Shown in pieces: positions 1 through 5,245 of a stretch of DNA of 6,542 nt (the stretch's first letter is position 1; every line of letters starts with the position of its first letter). Below the pieces are notes generated by a model, which was not told where the DNA came from, made no database searches, and saw nothing but the letters and a program-made list of their open reading frames with translations. The stretch lies in NCBI GenBank assembly GCA_030430345.1, contig JAUIFT010000162.1, forward strand, positions 1-6,542. Reading direction: 5' to 3'. Made by a program: the position numbers and the translations under genes. Source of the stretch: Calditrichia bacterium. GTDB lineage: Bacteria > Calditrichota > Calditrichia > RBG-13-44-9 > J042.

Positions 1-24
1 CGAAGTAGTATCAACAACCATAAA

Positions 25-52
25 TATACAAAATTAAAACCGGATTTGTATA
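25..52. repeat. 8-bp inverted repeat downstream of the anti-sigma gene
   Basis: TATACAAA (25-32) and TTTGTATA (45-52) are perfect inverted complements around 12 nt. The pair lies 13 nt past the anti-sigma stop codon. The stem is AT-rich and lacks a following U-run, so it is a poor terminator. A two-fold-symmetric protein-binding site for a downstream promoter is another possibility. Confidence 0.4.
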
Positions 53-65
53 ATTAATTTGTGAT

Positions 66-611
66 TTACCGTTGTCCGTCGTTAACGATATCGAGATTTT
101 TTTTCAGTTCTTCTTTAATGCGTTCATTGGTCGAGTCCTGCTCTGCTGCCGTCGCTTCATTTTGCGGCATGGCATAAAGCTGATTCGGCGTTTCAGTGAC
201 TGCATCTTCCTGGATTGCCGGGGCAGAGAGGATCGGTTTATCTGTATCGGAAATATTGACGCTATCCGGATTAAGATCAAACAGCGTAAAGAAAGACACC
301 AAAGCCAGAACAGCTGCAAATCCGACGGCGGGCATCTTCCAACCGCTGAAAAAGTCCGGAAATAAGCTACCGGACGAGCCGGATGAATTTGACTGGCTGA
401 TTCGTTGGTGTAATTTATGGTCAAAATCCACAGATACTGTTTGGGCGGAAAGATTCGTCATGCTTTGTCTAATTGTCTGCATTCTCCCGACCGTTTCCCG
501 GCATCCCGGGCACTCGTCAAGATGCGTTTCCAGATCTTTTTGAGCCGACAAAGCAAGCTCCCCATCAATATAGCTAGAAAATAGCTCCTCGTAATTGTTA
601 CAATGGCGCAT
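66..611 (-). CDS. Membrane-anchored zinc-finger anti-sigma factor (ZAS / zf-HC2 type)
   Basis: This 181-residue protein is predicted to hold the adjacent ECF sigma factor inactive at the inner face of the cytoplasmic membrane. Seen in the sequence: a His-Cys pair at residues 3-4 and the zinc-finger anti-sigma signature H-x3-C-x2-C (His30, Cys34, Cys37). A Ser/Gly-rich linker follows at about 73-82, then a single hydrophobic transmembrane segment at about 93-112. The acidic C-terminal domain of about 70 residues would lie outside the membrane. I chose the ATG at 611 because GAGGG (minus strand, 618-622) sits 6 nt upstream. The in-frame ATG two codons earlier (617) abuts that same GAGGG with no spacing. 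The gene lies 23 nt downstream of the sigma gene on the same strand, the usual order for such pairs. The outer domain matches no sensor domain I recognise, so the signal is unknown. The family call is firm; the partner is inferred from position. Confidence 0.88.
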   Translation of the reverse strand: MRHCNNYEELFSSYIDGELALSAQKDLETHLDECPGCRETVGRMQTIRQSMTNLSAQTVSVDFDHKLHQRISQSNSSGSSGSLFPDFFSGWKMPAVGFAAVLALVSFFTLFDLNPDSVNISDTDKPILSAPAIQEDAVTETPNQLYAMPQNEATAAEQDSTNERIKEELKKNLDIVNDGQR

Positions 612-617
612 AGGCAT

Positions 618-622
618 CCCTC
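618..622 (-). promoter_or_regulatory. Ribosome binding site deciding the anti-sigma start
   Basis: GAGGG on the minus strand lies 6 nt before the ATG at 611 but directly touches the alternative ATG at 617. Normal Shine-Dalgarno spacing therefore favours the shorter protein. It lies in the 23-nt gap after the sigma factor stop codon. Confidence 0.6.
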
Positions 623-634
623 ATCGTGTTTCAA

Positions 635-1246
635 TTATCCCTTTGAATGATTATCGTTCTCAAACAAGAACTTCAGGTCCTCCTGAAGTTTCAGACGCCC
701 CCGGTTTACACGGGATTTTACCGTTCCCAATGGTATGTTCAGGATCTGACTTATCTCCTCATAAGCGAATCCCTGAACGTCCCGTAATAAAATAACTTCT
801 TTAAACTTTGGCGGCAATTTGTCTATTGCCTGTTGAATAATGCTATCTTTGATACTCCCGTCCACCGCTTGATCTGGTGTCCGTTCTCCATCTGGAATAT
901 CAAAATCCCTTTCATCATTCACAAAATTACTAACGCTGAAAATTTTACGCCGCTTCCGCCGTCGAAGTTCAGTTTTTGCCAAATTTCCGGCAATGGTATA
1001 TACCCAGGTTGAAAATTTTGCGATCTCTTTGTAATAGTGTTTATTTTTAAACACCCTTAAAAAAGTTTCCTGAACAATATCTTCCGCATCGACACGATTA
1101 TTCACAAAACGGTACACATAATTCAATAATTGATCTTTATATCTGCGCACCAGAATATCGAAGGCCTGAACATCACCTTGCTGGAATTGGGCAATAAGCG
1201 TCTCATCAGTGACCTTATCAGCTCTCAAAGTTTCTTTTTTCATCAT
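635..1246 (-). CDS. ECF-family RNA polymerase sigma factor (sigma-70 family, RpoE/SigW-like)
   Basis: This 203-residue protein has the two-domain layout of extracytoplasmic-function sigma factors, which direct RNA polymerase to stress or envelope genes. Sigma region 2 spans about residues 28-100. It includes the core-binding helix around DAEDIVQETFLRVF (53-66) and the -10-recognition segment around FSTWVYTIAGN (78-88), followed by a very basic RRRKRRK stretch. An acidic linker (about 110-130) leads to region 4 (about 136-192), with LPPKFKEVILLRD and the helix-turn-helix FAYEEISQILNIPLGTVKSRV. The length is typical. There are two adjacent ATGs (1246 and 1243), and neither has a recognisable Shine-Dalgarno sequence upstream. 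The gene follows holA by 50 nt and precedes the anti-sigma gene by 23 nt. A GGAACTT-containing promoter candidate in the holA gap suggests autoregulation. The ECF subgroup cannot be assigned by eye. Confidence 0.95.
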   Translation of the reverse strand: MMKKETLRADKVTDETLIAQFQQGDVQAFDILVRRYKDQLLNYVYRFVNNRVDAEDIVQETFLRVFKNKHYYKEIAKFSTWVYTIAGNLAKTELRRRKRRKIFSVSNFVNDERDFDIPDGERTPDQAVDGSIKDSIIQQAIDKLPPKFKEVILLRDVQGFAYEEISQILNIPLGTVKSRVNRGRLKLQEDLKFLFENDNHSKG

Positions 1247-1253
1247 CAGAAAC

Positions 1254-1278
1254 GTAAATTTTTACCGTCGGAATTTAC
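1254..1278 (-). repeat. Inverted repeat GTAAATT / AATTTAC before the sigma gene
   Basis: Seven-base arms at 1254-1260 and 1272-1278 are perfect inverted complements around an 11-nt spacer. A second, overlapping near-palindrome, GTAAA-TT-TTTAC, covers 1254-1265. The repeat falls in the 50-nt gap between holA and the sigma gene and overlaps the proposed ECF promoter. It could be an operator or an RNA hairpin. It is too AT-rich, and lacks a U-tract, to be a convincing terminator. Confidence 0.4.
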
Positions 1279-1287
1279 TAAAGTTCC
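1259..1287 (-). promoter_or_regulatory. Candidate ECF-type promoter of the sigma/anti-sigma pair
   Basis: On the minus strand GGAACTT (1281-1287) is followed after 16 nt by TAAAA, preceded by ACGG. GGAAC/GAACTT is the classic -35 core of RpoE-type ECF promoters, and the 16-nt spacing is normal for them. The -10 half (GGTAAAA) only partly resembles the E. coli sigma-E type (GGTCTGA). It lies entirely between the holA stop and the sigma start. If used, transcripts would begin only a few bases before the sigma ATG, which fits the absence of a Shine-Dalgarno sequence there. GGAAC also occurs elsewhere in minus-strand intergenic DNA of this window, so chance is possible. Confidence 0.35.
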
Positions 1288-1296
1288 GCAATTTGA

Positions 1297-2313
1297 TCAT
1301 TTTAACTCAATTAATTTCATCAGCAGTAAGTCCATAATAATTTCGGGTTTAGCATTCCCGGACTTTAACGCCTTGTCACTTTCGTGAATTAATTGAATTG
1401 CTTTATTTAAGTGTTTCAACTGCCAGTTGGACAATTCGCGGATATATTCCTTGAATTGCCGGGGGTAGATTTTCAATTTCTCTTGAATTTTCCGCTCTTC
1501 CCGAATACCGCTTTGATAAAAACCGCGGATTTTCCAGAGCATCATAATATGACGCAATAAGAGAAATTGAATAGTACCAGGGCTCTCGCCTTTCTCCAGT
1601 AAATTTTTTAAAATAAACAACGAGCGGTCCATCTGCTTCCGGGCGATGGCCTGGGTTAACTCAAATACGTTTTGGTTGACATAAACCCCAACAACTTTTT
1701 CAATATCCCCGGAACCGATTTCTTTTTTATCTTTAAAGAAATTAGCCACCTGAGCAATCTCGGTACGGAGATCATTTATCTTTTCTCCCACCAGATACAA
1801 AAGAGTATTCACCGCATCCCGGGACACTGATTTATCATACTTTTCGAATTCACTGCGAACAAACTCATTCAGTTCATTTTCCCGCAGGGGTAACAGATTA
1901 ACTGTCACCGACTGCTGCGCAATGTTCCGGTATTTCGCCTGGGAGATATTATCCACGCCGGCAACAATTACCAGGCAATTATTACTATCCGGCTTTTTTA
2001 AATACTTAATCAATTTTTCCGGATTGGGGTTGCGCATATTCTGATAATCTTTCAGAACGATCATCTTTTTATCCGAGAACAAACCGCCGCCGGCCAGCAA
2101 TGCCAAAATATCATCCAGTGAAGCATCCTGGGCATAACGAATGTAGTAATTCATTTCCTTGTCGATTTTGCCCAGAAATTTTTTACTGATGGCAGTAATC
2201 AGTGCATCGATCAGATATACTTCTTCCCCATAGAGGAAATAAGCCGGTGCCAGCTCTCCTTTGCGGATAGCGGCGGCGGCCTGTCGATAGTATAGTTTAT
2301 TTTGAGCTGCCAT
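1297..2313 (-). CDS. holA: DNA polymerase III, delta subunit (clamp-loader subunit)
   Basis: This 338-residue protein is predicted to be the delta subunit of the replicative clamp loader, which opens the beta sliding clamp for loading onto primed DNA. Seen in the sequence: the N-terminal signature PAYFLYGEEVYLIDALITAI (about residues 23-42), which stands where a Walker A motif would be in an active AAA+ ATPase but is degenerate, as is normal for delta. Also seen are a LVIVAGVDN strand (about 114-122), the central stretch around NTLLYLVGEKINDLRTEIAQVANF, and a helical C-terminal collar domain with FELTQAIARKQ and QFLLLRHIMMLWKIRGF. The length is close to the usual 330-345. The ATG at 2313 lies 21 nt after the microprotein stop and has only a poor GGAT-like ribosome binding site, so translation may depend on coupling. 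Its place between a transporter and a sigma factor looks like operon packing, not a functional link. Confidence 0.93.
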   Translation of the reverse strand: MAAQNKLYYRQAAAAIRKGELAPAYFLYGEEVYLIDALITAISKKFLGKIDKEMNYYIRYAQDASLDDILALLAGGGLFSDKKMIVLKDYQNMRNPNPEKLIKYLKKPDSNNCLVIVAGVDNISQAKYRNIAQQSVTVNLLPLRENELNEFVRSEFEKYDKSVSRDAVNTLLYLVGEKINDLRTEIAQVANFFKDKKEIGSGDIEKVVGVYVNQNVFELTQAIARKQMDRSLFILKNLLEKGESPGTIQFLLLRHIMMLWKIRGFYQSGIREERKIQEKLKIYPRQFKEYIRELSNWQLKHLNKAIQLIHESDKALKSGNAKPEIIMDLLLMKLIELK

Positions 2314-2334
2314 TCGGTATTTCTATCCAAACTG

Positions 2335-2439
2335 TTATTTTTGCTTTTCGCTGGAAAGGGCCTTATTCAGAAAGAGAGCAAATCCGCCCCAGATAACACC
2401 GAGAATTACGATCATAAAAATCATTGCAGAAAGGTCCAT
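2335..2439 (-). CDS. MetS-like small subunit of an NSS-family amino acid transporter (34-residue membrane microprotein)
   Basis: This 34-residue ORF starts at the ATG at 2439 and ends with TAA at 2335-2337. It encodes one hydrophobic helix (about residues 5-24) with the core IWGGF, then a short polar tail rich in Ser and Lys (LSSEKQK). The W-G-G motif late in a single transmembrane helix, the 30-40 residue size and the position immediately after an NSS transporter match the MetS-type small subunits. MetS was first described in Corynebacterium glutamicum, where the large subunit MetP needs it for methionine/alanine uptake. The start is 3 nt past the transporter stop. Its ribosome binding site GGAG (2446-2449, spacing 6) lies inside the last codons of the transporter, indicating translational coupling. 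Family membership is recognised by eye; the substrate is inferred from the family only. Confidence 0.85.
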   Translation of the reverse strand: MDLSAMIFMIVILGVIWGGFALFLNKALSSEKQK

Positions 2440-2442
2440 AAT

Positions 2443-3894
2443 TTACTCCGCTTTCCTGTCCAGCCATTTAACGATTTGCTTATTCACGACAACCAATATC
2501 GCGATCAAAATGCCCCACTGCCATAGCGCTGTGCCGAGGCTAAAGGGACTAAAAAGGCTCCACCAGTGTTCGGCGTCCCAGTAGCGCTGGAACCACCAGA
2601 CTAATAAAACCAACGCTTCCAGCGGAATCAAGTATTTCATTATCCCGTTGAACCATTTTCCGATAGCCAGGTCGTTCGTTTTTGCACTGAGATATTTTTC
2701 CCGGAATTTGTTCACGCCTGTTTTGATCGCTGCGAAGGCAAAAAAGGATCCACTAACGATCAGCCCTAGGCCCCATACCCAATCCTGGTTCTTGAAGAAA
2801 GTCATATTCCAGGCGGAGGGCAATCCTAGAACAGCGGTAAGTCCGGCAATGAGCAAGAGGGCTTTCTTGCGGTTAAATCCGAAATCCATGAACATTCGGG
2901 TAGAAAGTTCCAGCATGGCAATCATCGAACTGAGCGCGGCGAAAAACAGTCCCAGGAAAAACAGTGAGATTAAAATTTGCGCGCCGGGCAACTGGTTAAA
3001 CAATTGCGGAATGACGATAAATCCCAGTCCTTCGTTGCCGGCTTGTAAAGCTGTAATTGCATCCGCGCTGGTCGGCGTTAAGGAAAAGATCGCCGGAATG
3101 ATTGCAATCGCAGCAATCAGAGAAGCGCTGTTATTTCCGAACCCGGTGATAAAAGCGTTCAGCGTGGTATCTTCTTTCGCTCGCATATAGACAGCGTAGG
3201 TCAGCACCAGGCCCCATCCGGCCCCGGTAGACCAGGCGGATTGCGAGAGCGCCTCCAGCCACATAATCGGGTCCAGTAAGGAGGCATTTTCAAAACCAAA
3301 CAGGTAGTTTAGCCCTTCCGAGGCATTAGGAAGGGTTAGCGATCGGATCATTCCGATAACTAACAGCAGCAGTAACGAGGGCAGAAGAATTCGATTCGCT
3401 TTTTCAATCCCGTTAACGACACCGCGAAAGATGATTGTGGCGCTGGCCACCAAGGCGATTAAATGATAGATCGTCGGTTCGATTCCGGAGCTGGTAAATG
3501 CCTGCCAATACTGATCATGATTAATATTTCCGGTCAAATCTCCGCTAACAGCAGCGACAAAATATTTTAATGCCCAACCGGTTACTACGCAGTAATAGAA
3601 CATAATCGCCATGGTGCAGATGCCGACAAACCCGCCCATCCAGGCATAGTTTTTTCCAAGGAAACTGCGGAAAGCCCCAATAGTACCTTTCCGGGTTTCT
3701 TTCCCCATGGAAAATTCAACCATAATTAAGGGAATAGACCAAAGCACCAAAAAAATGGCCCAGGGGATCAGAAATGCGCCACCATACTGACCGGCAAGCC
3801 GGGGAAATCGCCATATATTTCCGGCGCCCACCGCCATACCCAGTGTCGCTAACAGCAATGCCCAACGACTTGTAAACTGTTCTATTTTAGCCAT
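2443..3894 (-). CDS. Sodium-dependent amino acid transporter, NSS/SNF family (MetP-like large subunit)
   Basis: This 483-residue integral membrane protein is predicted to import an amino acid with Na+ through a LeuT fold. The family signature is clear in TM1: GMAVGAGNIWRFPRLAGQYGG (residues 19-39), whose unwound GAGN segment forms the substrate and Na+ sites in this family. TM6 carries SQSAWSTGAGWGLVLTY (217-233), matching the second unwound helix. About 12 hydrophobic segments can be counted, near 11-30, 38-62, 85-112, 142-160, 168-187, 210-238, 250-272, 303-332, 344-362, 370-390, 418-436 and 455-473. The ATG at 3894 has a modest AGG ribosome binding site 6 nt upstream. The gene is followed after 3 nt by a MetS-like microprotein, which favours a MetPS-type methionine/alanine importer over a one-component LeuT-like transporter. 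The substrate cannot be read from the sequence. It appears to be the first gene of a five-gene run. Confidence 0.93.
   Translation of the reverse strand: MAKIEQFTSRWALLLATLGMAVGAGNIWRFPRLAGQYGGAFLIPWAIFLVLWSIPLIMVEFSMGKETRKGTIGAFRSFLGKNYAWMGGFVGICTMAIMFYYCVVTGWALKYFVAAVSGDLTGNINHDQYWQAFTSSGIEPTIYHLIALVASATIIFRGVVNGIEKANRILLPSLLLLLVIGMIRSLTLPNASEGLNYLFGFENASLLDPIMWLEALSQSAWSTGAGWGLVLTYAVYMRAKEDTTLNAFITGFGNNSASLIAAIAIIPAIFSLTPTSADAITALQAGNEGLGFIVIPQLFNQLPGAQILISLFFLGLFFAALSSMIAMLELSTRMFMDFGFNRKKALLLIAGLTAVLGLPSAWNMTFFKNQDWVWGLGLIVSGSFFAFAAIKTGVNKFREKYLSAKTNDLAIGKWFNGIMKYLIPLEALVLLVWWFQRYWDAEHWWSLFSPFSLGTALWQWGILIAILVVVNKQIVKWLDRKAE
2446..2449 (-). promoter_or_regulatory. Ribosome binding site of the microprotein, inside the transporter gene
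   Basis: GGAG on the minus strand overlaps the final Ala-Glu codons of the transporter and lies 6 nt before the microprotein ATG. It supports this short ORF being translated and coupled to the upstream gene. Confidence 0.65.
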
Positions 3895-3929
3895 AATTTA
3901 CCTATATAATTTATATGTTTTTGGGGAAT

Positions 3930-3958
3930 CATATAGAAACGACCGCTTACCGGAGCAA
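3930..3958 (-). promoter_or_regulatory. Weak sigma-70-like promoter candidate for the transporter operon
   Basis: On the minus strand TTGCTC (3953-3958) and TATATG (3930-3935) are separated by 17 nt. The match is 3/6 and 4/6 to TTGACA/TATAAT. A start near 3923 would leave a leader of about 30 nt carrying the AGG ribosome binding site. The -35 box overlaps the 3' arm of the nested hairpin described at 3948-4020, so this promoter and a long structured leader are alternative readings. Confidence 0.25.
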
Positions 3959-4020
3959 TTTTCTTTTCCGTCTTATCAACCAATAAGCCCCTGGTTTCCC
4001 TAAATAAAGACGTTCCGGCA
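3948..4020 (-). promoter_or_regulatory. Nested inverted repeats, possible structured leader RNA upstream of the transporter
   Basis: Reading the minus strand, three helices nest inside each other. The outer is TGCCGGA (4014-4020) with TCCGGTA (3948-3954), 7 bp including one G-U pair. The middle is CGTCTTTAT (4004-4012) with ATAAGACG (3969-3976), 8 bp with a single bulged U. The inner is AACCA (3992-3996) with TGGTT (3978-3982) around a 9-nt loop. It lies about 55-125 nt before the transporter start and has no U-tract. I do not recognise it as a named riboswitch. It may be a cis-regulatory leader, a protein-binding site or coincidence. Confidence 0.3.
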
Positions 4021-4049
4021 GGGTAGTATGTTTACCTGTAGAACAGAGC

Positions 4050-4078
4050 ATATTAAGGAATTGTCGCCAAAGCTGAAA
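4050..4078 (-). promoter_or_regulatory. Alternative weak promoter candidate upstream of the structured leader
   Basis: On the minus strand TTTCAG (4073-4078) is followed after 17 nt by TAATAT (4050-4055). The -10 box is good and the -35 box is poor. It lies downstream of the uppP terminator. Used as a promoter, it would give a leader of about 150 nt that includes the nested hairpin at 3948-4020. Confidence 0.22.
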
Positions 4079-4135
4079 GTATAAATTTAATTTCGGAAAA
4101 TTAAAATCAATGCAAACAGGCAGGGTTTAAAACAT

Positions 4136-4179
4136 AAAAATGCCGACGAAAAGCAATCCGTTACCGATCGTCGACATTT
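4136..4179 (-). terminator. Intrinsic terminator of uppP
   Basis: On the minus strand AAATGTCGACGA (4168-4179) pairs with TCGTCGGCATTT (4138-4149). This is a 12-bp stem with a single G-U wobble, and the last stem bases merge into a run of five U residues (4140-4136). The wobble pairs only in the minus-strand RNA; on the plus strand the same position is a C/A mismatch. The stem begins about 40 nt after the uppP stop codon and separates uppP from the transporter unit. Confidence 0.85.
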
Positions 4180-4220
4180 CAAAATTAAATTAAATAGCCC
4201 GAAGGAATATTGAGGCGATG

Positions 4221-5048
4221 TTAAGAGGTGAAGAATATATACAGCATACCACCGATACTGACAACGGCACAATACAGGCCAAACCATTCCAGCTTTTGCC
4301 GTTTGATAATATTCAACATCCAGATAATGGCAAGGTATCCGGAAACAGCCGCGGATATAGTTCCTAATACCAGATTCATCATCTCACTGGCTGGTGGTGG
4401 GGTTTCCAACAGCTCTTTGAACTTCAGAATAGTTGCGCCCAAAATAATCGGCACCGACAACAAAAACGAAAACTTTGCTGCTGTTTCCCGGCGAATCCCC
4501 AACCATAGCGCTGTAACAATTGTTGATCCCGAGCGGGAGATACCAGGCATAATTGCAAAAGCCTGGGCAAAACCAATCATAACTGCGTGGGCCAAACTCA
4601 TAAATTTTTTATTTTCTTCAGTATAACGGGCACTAAACATTAACAGGGCGGTCATTAAAAGTGCAAATAAAACGATTACCGGACTCGAAAACAATTGTTC
4701 GATGTAATCTTCAAAGAGCAGGCCGATAACTGCTGCTGGTATCGTTCCAATGACGATAAAAAAAGACATTGCCTTGTATTCATCAGCAGTGTTTTCGATT
4801 TTCATTCCATTTCCCAGAAAACTCGGTACTTGCGGTAACCAGCGAATCATTTCCCAGATATCTTTCCGGAAAACGACCATCACGGCCAGCAAAGTGCCAA
4901 AATGTACGAAAACATCGAAGGCTAATCCGCTCTCCTGAAAGTCCAGCATCATGCTAAACAGAACCAGATGTCCGGAACTGCTGATAGGTAAAAATTCCGA
5001 TAATCCCTGAACAATTCCCAGAATAATCGCTTTGACAGTTTCACTCAC
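4221..5048 (-). CDS. uppP: Undecaprenyl-diphosphatase (bacitracin-resistance protein BacA family)
   Basis: This 275-residue polytopic membrane protein is predicted to dephosphorylate undecaprenyl diphosphate to undecaprenyl phosphate, recycling the lipid carrier for peptidoglycan and other envelope polymers. Both catalytic signatures are present. QGLSEFLPISSSGHL (residues 14-28) contains the (E/Q)-x3-E motif as Gln14 and Glu18, plus His27. PGISRSGST (168-176) carries the conserved Arg172. The length fits the family's usual 260-280. The start is a GTG at 5046-5048, chosen because AAGGAG (5056-5061) lies 7 nt upstream and the protein then begins directly before the first conserved helix. The gene stands alone between two intrinsic terminators, so it probably has its own promoter within 5049-5166, but I see no convincing boxes there. 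Proteins of this family can raise bacitracin tolerance when abundant. Confidence 0.96.
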   Translation of the reverse strand: MSETVKAIILGIVQGLSEFLPISSSGHLVLFSMMLDFQESGLAFDVFVHFGTLLAVMVVFRKDIWEMIRWLPQVPSFLGNGMKIENTADEYKAMSFFIVIGTIPAAVIGLLFEDYIEQLFSSPVIVLFALLMTALLMFSARYTEENKKFMSLAHAVMIGFAQAFAIMPGISRSGSTIVTALWLGIRRETAAKFSFLLSVPIILGATILKFKELLETPPPASEMMNLVLGTISAAVSGYLAIIWMLNIIKRQKLEWFGLYCAVVSIGGMLYIFFTS

Positions 5049-5055
5049 TATAATT

Positions 5056-5061
5056 CTCCTT
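5056..5061 (-). promoter_or_regulatory. Strong ribosome binding site fixing the uppP GTG start
   Basis: A full AAGGAG on the minus strand lies 7 nt before GTG (5048-5046). It is the best Shine-Dalgarno sequence in the window and supports the non-ATG start. Confidence 0.8.
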
Positions 5062-5166
5062 TACTACACGTATAAGTATTGTTCCGAATCCAAAAGATAG
5101 CGCTTTTCCATCGGGATGATGTTAGGTATATCAACTTCACCAGAACAACGAATTTCCGTTTCCATC

Positions 5167-5207
5167 AAAAAAGCCGGTAGCGGGCAAAAAAACACCCGGC
5201 ACCGGCT
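5167..5207 (-). terminator. Intrinsic terminator of rseP
   Basis: On the minus strand AGCCGGT (5201-5207) pairs with ACCGGCT (5172-5178), and CGGG (5195-5198) with CCCG (5181-5184). Between them is a short interior step (GC opposite CT) holding a G-U pair and a mismatch. The loop is T-rich and the stem runs straight into a U-tract (5172-5167). In the plus direction the stem is followed by ATAAAAAA, so it works only for minus-strand transcription. It begins about 39 nt after the rseP stop. Confidence 0.9.
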
Positions 5208-5245
5208 ATAAAAAAGGTAGATGCTATTTATTCATTCTGAACGAA

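Noticed and set aside
1..21. A possible next gene starting with the ATG at 21 on the minus strand and running off the window.
   Set aside because: Only seven codons are visible and there is no ribosome binding site, so it cannot be supported.
72..365. Plus-strand ORFs opposite the anti-sigma, sigma, transporter, uppP and rseP genes (for example 72-365, 196-543, 2648-3190, 4228-4626, 5388-5663).
   Set aside because: All lie antisense to well-supported genes. Their translations show no family signature and they lack ribosome binding sites, as expected of coding shadows.
3940..4010. Fragments reminiscent of a c-di-GMP-I riboswitch (AGGGAAACC, GACGGAAAAG, CTCCGG in that order).
   Set aside because: The words are only partial. 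The helices that form here (AACCA/TGGTT inside CGTCTTAT/ATAAGACG) do not reproduce the P2/P3 layout with its GNRA tetraloop and receptor. A covariance-model scan with Rfam RF01051 would settle it.
3947..4126. A minus-strand frame open for about 59 codons upstream of the transporter, with an internal ATG at 4051 giving 34 residues and a basic C-terminus (RRKRKLLR).
   Set aside because: No Shine-Dalgarno sequence precedes the ATG, the frame overlaps the uppP terminator region and the nested hairpin, and I recognise no family. A second minus-strand frame in the same stretch is also open for about 49 codons without a start near its beginning. Both are most simply chance openings.
4087..4287. A 66-codon minus-strand ORF overlapping the 3' end of uppP.
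   Set aside because: It shares DNA with the end of uppP and runs through the intrinsic terminator stem. It has no ribosome binding site, and its Cys/Phe-rich composition suggests a frame shadow.
4221..5048. Gln14 in UppP where E. coli has a first catalytic glutamate.
   Set aside because: The family motif is (E/Q)-x3-E, so Gln at this position is a normal variant and not a sign of lost activity.
5049..5166. A search for a uppP promoter, including TTGATA near 5128 and GGAAC near 5085 on the minus strand.
   Set aside because: No -35/-10 pair with sensible spacing was found. The GGAAC spacing would put a -10 box on top of the ribosome binding site. The promoter is probably here but cannot be placed by eye.
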